Below, one piece after another: positions 45,001 to 55,980 of a stretch of DNA of 64,000 bases. The notes under the pieces are model-generated. The model was given only the letters and a program-made list of their open reading frames with translations. It ran no database searches and was not told where the DNA came from. Origin of the DNA: Bacillus alkalicellulosilyticus (lineage in GTDB: Bacteria > Bacillota > Bacilli > Bacillales > Bacillaceae_F). Every line of letters starts with the position of its first letter. The stretch's first letter is position 1. The stretch lies in assembly GCF_002019795.1 (NCBI RefSeq), contig NZ_KV917381.1, forward strand, positions 1,857,210 through 1,921,209, given 5' to 3'. The translations under genes were made by a program, and so were the position numbers.

Positions 45001-45442
45001 CTATTTACGTCCTGTATCTTCTGGAGAGATGGATTATGTCGGATTTTTAGCGGTTACAGCTGGTCATGGTGTCAGAGATAAGGCGATTGCGGCAAAAGAT
45101 GCGGGTGATTATTTATTTAGTCATTTAATTCAAGCCTTAGCCTTAGAACTTGCTGAAGGATTTGCAGAGCGAGTTCATCAATTAATGCGTGACCAAATGG
45201 GCTTCCCAGACCCAGTTGATTTTACAATGCAAGACCGTTTTAGCGCAAAATATCAAGGGGTACGAGTATCGTATGGCTACCCAGCATGTCCGAATTTAGA
45301 GGACCAAGCCAAGCTGTTTTCACTTTTAAATCCGAATCAAATAGGAATCCATTTAACGGAAGAGTTCATGATGGAGCCTGAAGCCTCGGTTACAGCGATG
45401 GTGTTTGCGCATCCTGAAGGACGCTATTTTAACGTGTTATAA
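42011..45442 (+). CDS. metH: Cobalamin-dependent methionine synthase
   Basis: 1143 residues in the full MetH order: homocysteine domain (IDGAMGTMLQQ; zinc cysteines in [12 protein letters not shown] near 292), pterin domain (GERTNVIGSRKFKRLI from about 340), helical cap and B12 domain (KGDVHDIGKNLVEIIL near 720, the histidine being the lower cobalt ligand), and a SAM-binding reactivation domain (about 900-1143). It methylates homocysteine with 5-methyl-THF. ATG 42011 has AAAGGATAG upstream. It is the last gene of the S-box operon and the main B12 consumer in the window, which fits the cobalamin operon at the left end. Confidence 0.95.
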   Translation: MEKSLFEKRLEKQILIIDGAMGTMLQQANLTAEDFGGEDYEGCNEYLNMTAPHVIDNIYRAYLEAGADIIETNTFGATDIVLEDYDLQHFAYELNFKAAQLAKKAAEDFSTPEWPRFVAGAMGPTTKALSVTGGTTFEKLIESYEEQVRGLIEGGVDVLLLETSQDMRNVKAAFLGIEQASKALGVKLPLYISGTIEPMGTTLAGQNIEAFYLSLEHMKPTAVGLNCATGPEFMQDHLRSLSDLATSYVSCYPNAGLPDEEGNYHESPESLAKKLAAFAEKGWLNIVGGCCGTTPAHITAIREAVKGFEPRKLNEDHPHAVSGIEPLIYDDSMRPLFVGERTNVIGSRKFKRLIAEGSYEEASEIARAQVKRGAHVIDACLADPDREEMEDMENFLKFVVNKVKVPLMIDSTDEAVIERALSYSQGKAIINSINLEDGEERFEAVVPLIHKYGAAVVVGTIDEEGMAVTAERKLEVAKRSYDLLVHKYGVNPRDIIFDPLVFPVGTGDEQYIGSAEATINGIRMIKEALPETLTILGVSNVSFGLPPVGREVLNAVYLYHCTQAGLDYAIVNTEKLERYASIPDEEKALADKLLYETNDDTLAEFTAFYRGKKAEKKVDNVNMTLEERLASYIVEGSKDGLIPDLDKALEKYDDPLDIINGPLMTGMDEVGRLFNNNELIVAEVLQSAEVMKASVAHLEQFMEKKEDDNGKGKILLATVKGDVHDIGKNLVEIILSNNGFKIVNLGIKVTSNQLIEAVRRENPDAIGLSGLLVKSAQQMVLTAQDLKEQDISIPILVGGAALTRKFTDNKISPQYDGVVLYAKDAMNGLDLANQIAKKDELERLLAEKGQTVIEEESDTSNRNTTAPVSRSDVSMTVPVFKPADLQPHILRNYKISHLEPYVNLQMLMGKHLGLQGKVSRLLDEGNEKALQLKDKVDGILHEAKHNDLLEAHGMYRFFPAQSDGNDVIIYSPDDAKTEIQRFTFPRQANPPYLCLADYLRPVSSGEMDYVGFLAVTAGHGVRDKAIAAKDAGDYLFSHLIQALALELAEGFAERVHQLMRDQMGFPDPVDFTMQDRFSAKYQGVRVSYGYPACPNLEDQAKLFSLLNPNQIGIHLTEEFMMEPEASVTAMVFAHPEGRYFNVL

Positions 45443-45445
45443 ATC

Positions 45446-45489
45446 AAAAGTTCTCAAAGAGTCTAACTGACTTTTTGGGAACTTTTTTT
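45446..45489 (+). terminator. Terminator of the methionine operon
   Basis: AAAAGTTCTCAAAGAGTC pairs with GACTTTTTGGGAACTTTT (small mismatches), followed by TTTA. Confidence 0.85.
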
Positions 45490-45681
45490 ATATAGATTAA
45501 AACAAGCCCAAATATGCAATATTACTCCAGTAATAAGCCGGTTTATGAGTATCCAAAACATGTTTATTTACCTAAGTTCTATAACATTTTGTATAAAATA
45601 TGGATAAAAACAAACACTATCCATACGAAACGGCCAAAAGTAATAGAATCATTTACTCTATGTAAGGAGGTTTATGGCAAC

Positions 45682-46818
45682 ATGAGAAGTTTATCTAATA
45701 AGATGAAATACCCCCTTATGATGGTCATTGCACTGCTTATGATCATGGGAACAGCGGGAAATCCTATCCATGCATTTTCTGACCAAATTATTCAAAGAGG
45801 TGCTACAGGAGATGATGTCGTTGAACTCCAAGCAAGACTGCAATACAACGGCTTTTACAATGGTACGATTGATGGCGTCTATGGATGGAGCACGTATTGG
45901 GCTGTTCGAAACTTCCAAGAACAATTTGGAATGGAGGTTGACGGTCTAGTAGGTCCTAAAATGAAAGACATGCTAGAACGTGCAACTAACTTTGATAAGG
46001 AATTTGTCCATAATGCTTTAAAAGAAGGTCGTAAATTTACACACTATGGATCAACTCCCCTACATATCCAACAAGGGGAACCAGGCTCAAGAGATAAAAA
46101 GGATCAGCCTAAAAAACAGCAACAACAACCAGACCAACAACAAGGTCAAGGGCAACAACAACCAGACCAACAACAAGGCCAAGGCCAGCAACAACAACAA
46201 CCAGACCAACAACAAGGCCAAGGCCAGCAGCAACAACAACCAGACCAACAACAAGGCCAAGGCCAGCAGCAACAACAACCAGATCAACAACAAGGTCAAG
46301 GTCAAGCACAACAACAACCAGCACAACAACAAGGCCAAGCACAGCAACAACCTGCTCCTGCAGAAGAAACTCCTGAGGGAGAACCTGTCCCTTATGAAGA
46401 ACAACCAGAAGCGCAGGATAACGGAGCAAACATCCAAAAAGCGATGAATGTACCAAGTGGTTTTTCTGAAAACGATCTTCAACTGATGGCGCAAGCTGTT
46501 TATGGTGAAGCAAGAGGAGAACCATATGTAGGTCAAGTGGCCGTGGCGGCGGTTATTCTTAATCGAATCAACAGCCCGATATTTCCGAATACAGTGTCTG
46601 AAGTCATTTTTGAGCCTCGCGCATTTACAGCTGTAGCTGATGGTCAAATTAATTTAGGTGCTGACGATTCTGCAAGAAGAGCAGTACTTGATGCCTTGAA
46701 TGGGCAGGACCCATCTGGAGGAGCCATATATTACTTCAATCCAGATACAGCAACATCCGGATGGATTTGGACAAGACCTCAAATCAAACGGATTGGAAAA
46801 CACATTTTCTGTAACTAA
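45682..46818 (+). CDS. sleB: Spore cortex-lytic enzyme SleB with an expanded Gln-rich linker
   Basis: 378-residue germination lytic transglycosylase that breaks the spore cortex. Signal segment at about 10-33, a peptidoglycan-binding domain (about 35-95: RGATGDDVVELQARLQYNGF), a low-complexity linker (about 140-230) built on 12-residue QQQPDQQQGQGQ-like repeats, and the C-terminal hydrolase_2 domain (NDLQLMAQAVYGEARGEPYV with catalytic Glu, then VAAVILNRINSPIFP). B. subtilis SleB has about 305 residues, so the linker accounts for the extra length. ATG 45682 follows AAGGAGG at 11 bases. ypeB follows after 20 bases. Confidence 0.93.
   Translation: MRSLSNKMKYPLMMVIALLMIMGTAGNPIHAFSDQIIQRGATGDDVVELQARLQYNGFYNGTIDGVYGWSTYWAVRNFQEQFGMEVDGLVGPKMKDMLERATNFDKEFVHNALKEGRKFTHYGSTPLHIQQGEPGSRDKKDQPKKQQQQPDQQQGQGQQQPDQQQGQGQQQQQPDQQQGQGQQQQQPDQQQGQGQQQQQPDQQQGQGQAQQQPAQQQGQAQQQPAPAEETPEGEPVPYEEQPEAQDNGANIQKAMNVPSGFSENDLQLMAQAVYGEARGEPYVGQVAVAAVILNRINSPIFPNTVSEVIFEPRAFTAVADGQINLGADDSARRAVLDALNGQDPSGGAIYYFNPDTATSGWIWTRPQIKRIGKHIFCN
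46102..46350. repeat. CAA-rich 33-39-bp tandem repeats inside sleB
   Basis: Copies of CAACAACAACCAGACCAACA followed by ACAAGGCCAAGGCCAG, varying by whole CAA codons, encode the PDQQQGQGQ-type linker. Such in-frame repeats are prone to length change by slippage. Confidence 0.9.
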
Positions 46819-46838
46819 CTTAGTGGAGGTGAATCAGG

Positions 46839-48197
46839 ATGATCCGTGCTTTAATTATTGGAATACTTGCAATTGCTGTTGTTGGAACAGGAATTTGGGG
46901 CTATAATGCGCAACAACAAAGTCAAATTCTCTCGATAACTGCTGAAAATAACTATCAAAGAGCGTTTCATTCACTCGTTTATCATATTGACCAACTTGAA
47001 GAAGATTTAGGTACAGTGTTAGCGATGAATACAAGAAAAACATTGTCACCCAAGCTTGCTGACGTGTGGAGAGTAACATCATTAGCCCAAAGTGAACTAG
47101 GGCAACTTCCTTTGGGTGTCGTTGATTTAAGTGATACTGAAAAGTTTCTGTACTACGTTGGAAAGTTCAGTTATCGAACTTCAATGAGAGACTTGGATAC
47201 GGACCCTATTTCTGACGATGAATACGAAACGCTAGAAGCATTGTATGACTTTTCAAAGACAACGCAGCGAGAGTTACGTAAAGCTCAAGCTTATGTCATT
47301 CAAAACAATATACAATGGTTAAATATTGATGCTGAGCTTCAAGCAGCTCAAGGAGAGCCGTTGGATAACGCTGTTGTAAATGGTTTTGAGTTAGTGAATG
47401 AAAAAATAAAAGGGTATAGTGAACTTCAATGGGGACCAGGATTTTCCCAAATGAACGTGAATGTAGCAGACCGTCTGGAAGAGTCATTAAATGGTCCTGA
47501 AATTTCACATACTGAAGCCCAACAAAAAGCGATTGACTTTATCGGGCTTGATGGTAACCCAGAAGTTGAGTTGGCTGAAACTGGAAATGGAACAAGTTAT
47601 AAAGCATATAACTTAACGATTGATGACCCGGACCATGAGGCTCATTACTATATGGGAATGACTAGGCAGGAAGGTCGCCCAATCTGGTTTATTCAAGATA
47701 GAGTGATTGCAGAACAAAATGTTAGTTTAAATGAAGCAAGTGAGCATGCAAAAGACTTCCTTGATAGAAATGGGATTGAAGGTATGCAGCTTGTTGATAG
47801 TAAGCAATACAATAACATTGGAGCATTTGAATTTGCATATCTGATAGACAATGTTCGTGTTTATGCTGATTCTGTAATTGTGGAAGTGGCTTTAGATGAT
47901 GGAGATGTCATTGCCTTTGAAGGTATGGATTATATTATAAATCACGATGAAAATCGTGAGGACCTCGAGCCAGAAATTAGCATGGAAGAAGCGATGGAAT
48001 TTTTAAGTCCTCGACTTGACGTGATGGAGGATCATATCGCAATTATCCGAAATGAATTAGGTGAAGAGGTATTATGTTATGAGTTTTACGGTGTGTTAGG
48101 TGAAGATACGTTTAGAATCTTTATCAATGCTGAAGATGGGTCAGAAGAAGTAGTTGAAAAGTTACCTGAAGCTGAGCCAGTATATCAAATTGGATAA
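46839..48197 (+). CDS. ypeB: Germination protein YpeB
   Basis: 452 residues: an N-terminal membrane anchor (about 2-19), a helical SleB-interacting part and C-terminal PepSY-like repeats (ALIIGI start; ISHTEAQQKAIDFIGLDGNP, then VSLNEASEHAKDFLDRNGIE). YpeB is needed for SleB placement and stability in the spore, and the two genes are always paired. ATG behind GTGGAGGTG. A terminator follows. Confidence 0.94.
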   Translation: MIRALIIGILAIAVVGTGIWGYNAQQQSQILSITAENNYQRAFHSLVYHIDQLEEDLGTVLAMNTRKTLSPKLADVWRVTSLAQSELGQLPLGVVDLSDTEKFLYYVGKFSYRTSMRDLDTDPISDDEYETLEALYDFSKTTQRELRKAQAYVIQNNIQWLNIDAELQAAQGEPLDNAVVNGFELVNEKIKGYSELQWGPGFSQMNVNVADRLEESLNGPEISHTEAQQKAIDFIGLDGNPEVELAETGNGTSYKAYNLTIDDPDHEAHYYMGMTRQEGRPIWFIQDRVIAEQNVSLNEASEHAKDFLDRNGIEGMQLVDSKQYNNIGAFEFAYLIDNVRVYADSVIVEVALDDGDVIAFEGMDYIINHDENREDLEPEISMEEAMEFLSPRLDVMEDHIAIIRNELGEEVLCYEFYGVLGEDTFRIFINAEDGSEEVVEKLPEAEPVYQIG

Positions 48198-48201
48198 TTT
48201 T

Positions 48202-48234
48202 AAAAAGAAGAAGCAATTATCGCTTCTTCTTTTT
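48202..48234 (+). terminator. Terminator of sleB-ypeB
   Basis: AAGAAGAAGC pairs with GCTTCTTCTT around AATTATC, followed by TTTTC. Confidence 0.88.
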
Positions 48235-48287
48235 CTGAATTCATGCCATAATAAGATTAGCATAGGAAGTATTGGGGGAGCATTCAA

Positions 48288-48947
48288 TTGATCGACATTG
48301 GTGAAACGATTCATCTTCAGTTAAAACAATCTACACTAGAAAATGAAGAATATAAATGTAGGCTTGTTGACCGCCTAGAGGACAAGCTTATTATTGACTA
48401 TCCTATAAATATAGTGACTAAAAAACCGGCTCCCGTTTATGTAGGGACTGAGTTTTTTGCTTGGTATGTAGGGAAAGATAAAGCGGTCTATTCCTTTCAT
48501 ACCAAAGTAGAAGATAAGCAAGGTGGAAACGTTCCAACCTTAATTTTACATGACCCTGGTGATGAGACATACGAACGAATTCAACGTAGAAATTATGTGC
48601 GTGTGGATACAGGGGTTGATGTGGCCGTTCATTCAGTTGAAGGTTTATTTGAACCATTTACATCACTTAGTCTTGATTTAAGTGGTGGAGGCATTGCAAT
48701 TGGCAAACCTCTTGGTGTACAAATTCCTAGTAATTGTGAAGTCGTTGTTTGGCTTCCTTTACATATGAAATCGGGAGAAATTCACTATGTCCGTTCGATT
48801 TGTCGTGTCATTCGAATTTTTAAAAGAAAAAGTGAAGCTAGAGAACGAATTTCACTGCAGTTTGTTTCAATCCATGAACGAGACCGGCAGAAGATTGTAA
48901 GGTACTGTTTTGAGAAGCAATCATTATTACATCGCAAAGGTCGATGA
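48288..48947 (+). CDS. ypfA: PilZ-domain c-di-GMP receptor (YpfA/DgrA, YcgR-like)
   Basis: 219 residues: an N-terminal YcgR-N domain (about 1-95) and a PilZ domain. The c-di-GMP motifs are intact: RxxxR at 101-105 (RNYVR) and DLSGGG at 130-135. In B. subtilis this receptor slows flagellar motors when c-di-GMP is high. Start TTG 48288 behind GGGGGAGC. Location between ypeB and cmk matches ypfA of B. subtilis. Confidence 0.93.
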   Translation: MIDIGETIHLQLKQSTLENEEYKCRLVDRLEDKLIIDYPINIVTKKPAPVYVGTEFFAWYVGKDKAVYSFHTKVEDKQGGNVPTLILHDPGDETYERIQRRNYVRVDTGVDVAVHSVEGLFEPFTSLSLDLSGGGIAIGKPLGVQIPSNCEVVVWLPLHMKSGEIHYVRSICRVIRIFKRKSEARERISLQFVSIHERDRQKIVRYCFEKQSLLHRKGR

Positions 48948-48993
48948 GAAGTTTGTACAAAATATAAGAATGTATAAAATTTTTGGGGGGTAT

Positions 48994-49119
48994 TTGATGA
49001 AGGGCACTGGCTTCGCTCGCTACAAGTCAAACAAAAGAACCCCACTTTTGTTTGACTTTGAAAAGAAGGTAGCGGCTTCGCGCAGTGCTTCTAAAAAAGG
49101 GCGACTGTGTCGCTTTTTA
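48994..49119. repeat. Nested inverted repeats with terminator downstream of ypfA
   Basis: From outside in: GCACTG/CAGTGC, GCTAC/GTAGC, and the core hairpin TCAAACAAAAG (49027-49037) with CTTTTGTTTGA (49045-49055). GGCTTCGC occurs on each side. AAAAAAGGGCGAC/GTCGCTTTTT (49093-49118) then forms a classic terminator. A short open frame across this region (from 48910) is judged accidental. Confidence 0.75.
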
Positions 49120-49213
49120 TAATCTTTATCAATTTACCATGCTAGGAAGGTTATGGTATCATGAAAGTAAACATAAAATATATTGCACAACAGGTAAAGC
49201 TTAGGGGTGTCTC

Positions 49214-49882
49214 ATGAAAAAAATAAACATAGCTATTGATGGTCCAGCAGGGGCAGGAAAAAGTACTGTTGCAAAAATAGTAGCTGACCGTTTAACTTAT
49301 TTATATATCGATACAGGAGCAATGTATCGTGCATTAACATATTTGGCTATTTCCTCTGGAGTAAATCCAGAGGACGGTGTAAAACTCAAAGAGTTACTTG
49401 ATGCTAGCTCAATTCAATTAGAAGTAACAGAGAAAGGCACTGACGTTTATGTGAACAACAAAATCGTAACCGAAGACATTCGATCGTCTGAGGTAACAAA
49501 CCTCGTATCTATCATAGCAAGCCACCGTGAAATTAGAGAGACGATGGTACAACTACAACAAGGTATGGCAGAGCAAGGTGGGGCTGTTATGGACGGCCGT
49601 GATATTGGGACACATGTTTTGCCAGATGCAGAGGTAAAGATTTTCTTAACAGCATCCGTGGAAGAACGAGCTCGAAGAAGGCATGAGGAAAATCTTGCTA
49701 AAGGAAGAGAATCTGATTTATATATATTGCAACAAGAGATTCAAAGACGAGACGAGCTTGATATGAATCGAGAAGTTGCGCCATTAGAAAAAGCAAAAGA
49801 TGCCATTGAAGTGAACACAACATCAATATCAATTGACGGTGTCGTAGAACGTATATTAGAGATTGTTAAAGAGAGGGCTTAA
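49214..49882 (+). CDS. cmk: Cytidylate kinase
   Basis: 222-residue kinase for CMP and dCMP. P-loop IDGPAGAGKSTVAKIVADRL at 7-26, then YIDTGAMYRALTYLA and GGAVMDGRDIGTHVLP with HEENLAKGRESDLYILQQEI as the CMP-binding and lid parts. ATG behind TTAGGGGTG, a moderate RBS. It heads the cmk-plsC-S1 cluster conserved in Bacilli. Confidence 0.95.
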   Translation: MKKINIAIDGPAGAGKSTVAKIVADRLTYLYIDTGAMYRALTYLAISSGVNPEDGVKLKELLDASSIQLEVTEKGTDVYVNNKIVTEDIRSSEVTNLVSIIASHREIRETMVQLQQGMAEQGGAVMDGRDIGTHVLPDAEVKIFLTASVEERARRRHEENLAKGRESDLYILQQEIQRRDELDMNREVAPLEKAKDAIEVNTTSISIDGVVERILEIVKERA

Positions 49883-49888
49883 CGATTC

Positions 49889-50482
49889 ATGAACATGAAG
49901 TTATATCGCTTTGGTCAATTTATTAGTCGAGCATTTCTATCTAGTCTTTACCGAGTAGAAGTTATTGGTCAAGAAAATCTTCCGGAAGAAGGACCAGTGC
50001 TACTTTGTTGCAACCATATTCATAATTTTGATCCCCCACTATTAGGGGCTTATATTCAACGACCTATCCGTTATATGGCGAAACAAGAACTTTTTAAATA
50101 CAAGTTCTCAAATTGGTTGTTACGTTCCGTTGGTGCCTTTCCGGTCCGCCGGGGGATGAGTGACAAACAAGCCATGCGTGTTACCATTCAGTTTTTACGA
50201 GATAACGAGATGATTGGGTTGTTCCCGGAAGGAACTAGAAGTAAAGATGGGCAACTGCAAAAAGGATTAGCGGGTGCTGGTTTTTTTTCACTTCGTACTG
50301 AAGCTACAGTGATTCCTTGCGCTATCGTAGGTCCATACAAACCATTTAAAAAGTTAAAGCTTGTATATGGACCGCCAATAGACATGGTCCAATTAAGAGA
50401 AGATAAAATATCGGTTGAAGATGCAACAGCTGTGATCATGGATTCAATTCGCTCTTTACTTGTCGAACATAAAACTTCATAA
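49889..50482 (+). CDS. plsC: 1-acylglycerol-3-phosphate O-acyltransferase
   Basis: 197 residues. The acyltransferase motifs are NHIHNFDPP (HxxxxD) near residue 43 and LFPEGTRSKDGQL near 112. It acylates lysophosphatidic acid at the membrane in phospholipid synthesis. Start 49889, 6 bases after cmk, with GAGAGGG as RBS inside cmk. Confidence 0.93.
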   Translation: MNMKLYRFGQFISRAFLSSLYRVEVIGQENLPEEGPVLLCCNHIHNFDPPLLGAYIQRPIRYMAKQELFKYKFSNWLLRSVGAFPVRRGMSDKQAMRVTIQFLRDNEMIGLFPEGTRSKDGQLQKGLAGAGFFSLRTEATVIPCAIVGPYKPFKKLKLVYGPPIDMVQLREDKISVEDATAVIMDSIRSLLVEHKTS

Positions 50483-50579
50483 GTTACTGTTAAATCTCTT
50501 TCACGTTTGTGAAAGGTGTTTATAAAAAATTTTTGGAGAAGATTTCCTGATATATCAGGTTTTTAAGGAGGCAACGTCA

Positions 50580-52792
<2,213 letters not shown>

Positions 52793-52800
52793 GACAATTC

Positions 52801-52935
52801 CTATGGTTTTTGACGTTTTCGGGCATCTTCAGGTCCTTCTAAGCTAGTGGCCCCTTTATATTCAAGGCTTTGATCTCGGTCAGATTCAACACGGCCTGAT
52901 TGTTTAAGTTTCTTTTCTTGTCTATCTTTTCCCAT
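52801..52935 (-). CDS. ypzI: YpzI family small protein
   Basis: 44 residues on the minus strand: MGKDRQEKKLKQSGRVESDR, then DQSLEYKGATSLEGPEDARK and RQKP. This agrees with the YpzI family of Bacilli as I remember it (GRVESDRDQ and KGAT.LEGPE). AAAGGAGGG lies 7 bases before the ATG. Hydrophilic and probably unstructured; function unknown. It converges on fni with only 8 bases between the stops. Confidence 0.9.
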   Translation of the reverse strand: MGKDRQEKKLKQSGRVESDRDQSLEYKGATSLEGPEDARKRQKP

Positions 52936-53055
52936 TACTTTTCCCTCCTTTCAAGCAAATCATCTTATCATTTGCAAAAGGTTTGTAAATTATGTGTTTG
53001 TTTGATTATTTATAAGGAAAAATTCCTATACTGTGGGTAGAATGGTGGTGTGGGA

Positions 53056-53670
53056 ATGGTAGGCATTTATTTTTATTGGTTCATATGGATGTTTTGGATT
53101 GGAACAACGTTTTTTATGGAAAAAGGAAAAACTAGAACTCTTTTGAGTATGCTATTATTAGTCGTTATTTGTACAGCAACGCTGAAGGTTCCTGTATTGG
53201 CATATGATGTTTCAGTGGCGTTTTTGCTTTGTTTAGGGATTGGGTATGCCATAATTGCTCTAGGCAATAAGGCATGGAGGCAACTCTATTTATTAATTGT
53301 TAGCCTAATTATTGCGTTAGTTGGCATTTCTTTTCATCTTTTTGAACTGTATGACCCTATTATTATTTTGTTTCATCGCTCTTGGATGCTAGGCATTATC
53401 TATACATTGTTAGTGATTGCCCTTGTTTCAAATCATCAACAAAGGTTGTCAATATTAGTTGTAGGAGCTTGCCAGGGAGAGCTGATGACTTCTCTTTTTA
53501 TGGATACAATATATGTGAATCGTACTATAGGTGATTTGGCCTTTTTTGAGATAATGATGATTACAGTCATGTTTTTAGTGATATGGCAGGGCTTAGAGAA
53601 TGCTTCGGACAAACTGTCAAAGTTCCTTTCCAGTCGAGTAAAAAATCAAAAAGAAGAGGTCGAAGTATAA
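53056..53670 (+). CDS. yphA: YphA membrane protein
   Basis: 204-residue integral membrane protein with about six hydrophobic segments. Position before der and size fit YphA of B. subtilis, of unknown function. GGTGG 7 bases upstream favours ATG 53056 over the in-frame GTG at 53050. The basic tail KNQKEEVEV ends the protein. Identification rests mostly on gene order. Confidence 0.78.
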   Translation: MVGIYFYWFIWMFWIGTTFFMEKGKTRTLLSMLLLVVICTATLKVPVLAYDVSVAFLLCLGIGYAIIALGNKAWRQLYLLIVSLIIALVGISFHLFELYDPIIILFHRSWMLGIIYTLLVIALVSNHQQRLSILVVGACQGELMTSLFMDTIYVNRTIGDLAFFEIMMITVMFLVIWQGLENASDKLSKFLSSRVKNQKEEVEV

Positions 53671-53766
53671 CAATCATTGTTCTATTTCAAAGTTTTTGAT
53701 AGAATTAATTAGTTATGTTTCCAGAGATCATTTCAAAATGGAAAACAGTTGAAAGGTAGTGAATGT

Positions 53767-55080
53767 ATGCCAAAACCAGTCGTAGCAATTGTTGGAAGAC
53801 CGAATGTTGGTAAATCAACAATTTTTAATCGAGTTGTAGGAGAAAGAGTCGCGATCGTTGAAGATATGCCAGGAGTTACTCGTGACCGCTTATATAGTTC
53901 AGGGGAATGGTTAAACAAAGAGTTTAACATCATTGATACAGGGGGAATTGAGTTAGGCGAAGAACCATTGCTTATACAAATGAGAGAACAGGCTGAGCTT
54001 GCGATTAAAGAAGCTGATGTCATTGTATTTATGGTAAATGGTCGTGAAGGGGTCACGGCTGCTGACGAAGAAGTAGCAAAAATTTTATTTAAGTCTAAAA
54101 AGCCAATTGTTCTTGGTGTGAATAAAATTGATAACCCTGAAATGCATGACCAACTGTATGAGTTCTATTCACTTGGAATAGGCGAACCTTTTCCAATTTC
54201 AGGAACTCACGGTTTAGGACTTGGTGATTTATTGGATGAAGTCATAAAACACTTCCCAGAAGGCGAAGAGGAAGAATACGATGACGAAACCATTAAAATT
54301 TCATTAATTGGGAGACCGAACGTAGGAAAATCTTCGTTAGTTAATGCGATGTTAGGTGAAGAAAGAGTTATTGTGAGTGACATTGCTGGGACAACCCGTG
54401 ATGCGATTGATACCCCATTTACAAGGGATGAGCAGGAATACGTATTAATAGATACTGCAGGAATGCGCAAACGAGGCAAAGTATATGAATCAACAGAGAA
54501 ATATAGCGTTCTTCGTGCGTTGCGTGCCATTGAACGTTCTGATGTGGTCTTAGTCGTATTAAATGCAGAAGAAGGCATTATTGAACAGGATAAAAAAATT
54601 GCTGGCTATGCTCATGAAGCTGGACGAGCGGTTATCATCGTCGTAAACAAATGGGATGCGATCGAGAAAGATGATAAAACAATGAAGGAATTTGAAGAGA
54701 AAATTCGTGCGCATTTTCTGTTTCTTTCATACGCTCCAATTTTATTTACGTCAGCCAAAACAAAACAAAGATTACAACATGTTTTACCAACTGTTCAAAA
54801 GGTATCAGAAAACCACAACTTACGGGTCTCAACGAGTGTCTTAAATGACTTAGTGATGGATGCTGTAGCTATGAACCCAACTCCAACAGATAACGGAAGA
54901 AGGCTAAAAATTAACTATGTAACCCAGGTTGCGGTTCAACCTCCTACTTTTGTATTTTTTGTTAATGAACCAGAGCTGATGCATTTCTCATATGAACGTT
55001 TCTTAGAGAACCGCTTGCGAGCTACGTTTGAGTTTGAGGGAACGCCAATTAAGATATTTGCAAGAAAAAAGCGTGATTAA
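53767..55080 (+). CDS. der: Ribosome-assembly GTPase Der (EngA)
   Basis: 437-residue essential GTPase for 50S assembly, with two GTPase domains in tandem. The first G1 is GRPNVGKS at 10-17, the second GRPNVGKS at 182-189. G3 and G4 motifs DTGG and NKID, and DTAG and NKWD, follow. A KH-like C-terminal domain ends in [14 protein letters not shown] chose ATG 53767 ([10 protein letters not shown]), behind GAAAGG; length equals the family norm. A TTG at 53749 is not favoured. Confidence 0.95.
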   Translation: MPKPVVAIVGRPNVGKSTIFNRVVGERVAIVEDMPGVTRDRLYSSGEWLNKEFNIIDTGGIELGEEPLLIQMREQAELAIKEADVIVFMVNGREGVTAADEEVAKILFKSKKPIVLGVNKIDNPEMHDQLYEFYSLGIGEPFPISGTHGLGLGDLLDEVIKHFPEGEEEEYDDETIKISLIGRPNVGKSSLVNAMLGEERVIVSDIAGTTRDAIDTPFTRDEQEYVLIDTAGMRKRGKVYESTEKYSVLRALRAIERSDVVLVVLNAEEGIIEQDKKIAGYAHEAGRAVIIVVNKWDAIEKDDKTMKEFEEKIRAHFLFLSYAPILFTSAKTKQRLQHVLPTVQKVSENHNLRVSTSVLNDLVMDAVAMNPTPTDNGRRLKINYVTQVAVQPPTFVFFVNEPELMHFSYERFLENRLRATFEFEGTPIKIFARKKRD

Positions 55081-55131
55081 TAAAAAGCAGATAATACCTA
55101 TATAAATAAGATTAGATAAGGGAGAGGTAGA

Positions 55132-55734
55132 ATGGGAATTATTATTTCTGTTATTTTTTCGTATTTACTTGGTTCTTTAAGCTTTAGTTATATTTTCGCA
55201 AAAAAAATTAAAAAAGTAGATATTCGTGAACATGGAAGCGGAAATGCAGGTGCTACGAATACGTTAAGAGTACTTGGAGTTGGACCTGCTGTCACAGTCC
55301 TGTTGCTTGATGTGGCTAAAGGTGTTGTTGCAGTCCTTGTTGCGTTTTGGTTAACAGGCCATGGAATTGGCGCTGCGTTAGCAGGCTTAGTAGCTATTGC
55401 AGGTCATAATTGGCCAATTTATTATGGGTTCCGTGGAGGAAAAGGTGTGGCCACTACGATAGGTGCCTTAGCAACGTTAGCGTTCATCCCGGCGTTAATT
55501 GGAGCTGGGATTGCCATTCTAACAATTGCTGTCACTCGCTTCGTATCTTTAGGCTCATTGCTATTTATGCTTGGAACAACCGTTAGTATTTTCGTATTAT
55601 CTGAAAGAAATGGATATCCCATTGAATACTTTTATTTAGCTATTATCCTTACGATTTTATCTTTTTGGAGACATCGTCAAAACATTGTACGACTTGTTCA
55701 AGGTACAGAAAGTAAATTAGGTAAAAAGAAATAA
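55132..55734 (+). CDS. plsY: Glycerol-3-phosphate acyltransferase PlsY
   Basis: 200-residue membrane acyltransferase using acyl-phosphate to acylate glycerol-3-phosphate. Typical: YLLGSLSFSYIFAKK, HGSGNAGATNTLRVLG (the conserved G-S-G-N-x-G loop), GHNWPIYYGFRGGKGVATTIG. ATG with AAGGGAGAGG upstream. In B. subtilis this place after der is taken by gpsA and plsY sits elsewhere; here plsY follows der and no gpsA is found nearby. Confidence 0.94.
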   Translation: MGIIISVIFSYLLGSLSFSYIFAKKIKKVDIREHGSGNAGATNTLRVLGVGPAVTVLLLDVAKGVVAVLVAFWLTGHGIGAALAGLVAIAGHNWPIYYGFRGGKGVATTIGALATLAFIPALIGAGIAILTIAVTRFVSLGSLLFMLGTTVSIFVLSERNGYPIEYFYLAIILTILSFWRHRQNIVRLVQGTESKLGKKK

Positions 55735-55740
55735 TGTCGA

Positions 55741-55781
55741 AGAGGCCGGGGAAAAGGTTGTTTACCTTTTATCCCGGTCTT
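55741..55781 (+). terminator. Hairpin terminator after plsY
   Basis: GAGGCCGGGGAAAAGG pairs with CCTTTTATCCCGGTCTT around TTGTTTA; the T-run is short. Another member of the dispersed hairpin family, followed further on by AGTGGCTTCGCTCATCGC (55885-55902), the inverse of the motif after the hairpin at 11056. Confidence 0.65.
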
Positions 55782-55953
55782 TAATCTATAAGCGTAATCG
55801 TTGTAAGTTTGTTCAAGAAGGGTGATGGCTTCGGACAATGCAAGTACATGAATAAGAAGTGTACTTATTAATGTACTTTTTTCAAGTGAGGGCAGTGGCT
55901 TCGCTCATCGCATATAAGATAAACAGTTTTGCTACTTTTCTTATAAAAAATGC

Positions 55954-55980
55954 ACACTTCATTCCCTCAAGCATACGATA
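55954..55980 (+). promoter_or_regulatory. Possible sigma-K promoter of the spoVIF-like gene
   Basis: AC at 55954-55955, 16 bases, then CATACGATA at 55972-55980, matching the late mother-cell consensus AC-N16-17-CATAnnnTA. The start codon is 31 bases downstream. Confidence 0.42.

Noticed and set aside
45514-45681. 56-residue N-terminal extension of SleB
   Set aside because: The extension has no RBS, and the signal peptide and AAGGAGG fit the ATG at 45682.
46087-46647. Long minus-strand open frames of Leu/Val-rich sequence across sleB
   Set aside because: They are complements of the CAA-rich linker repeats, with no RBS, and sleB on the plus strand is certain.
48910-49122. 70-codon frame downstream of ypfA
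   Set aside because: It starts inside ypfA and consists of inverted repeats and a terminator; no RBS.
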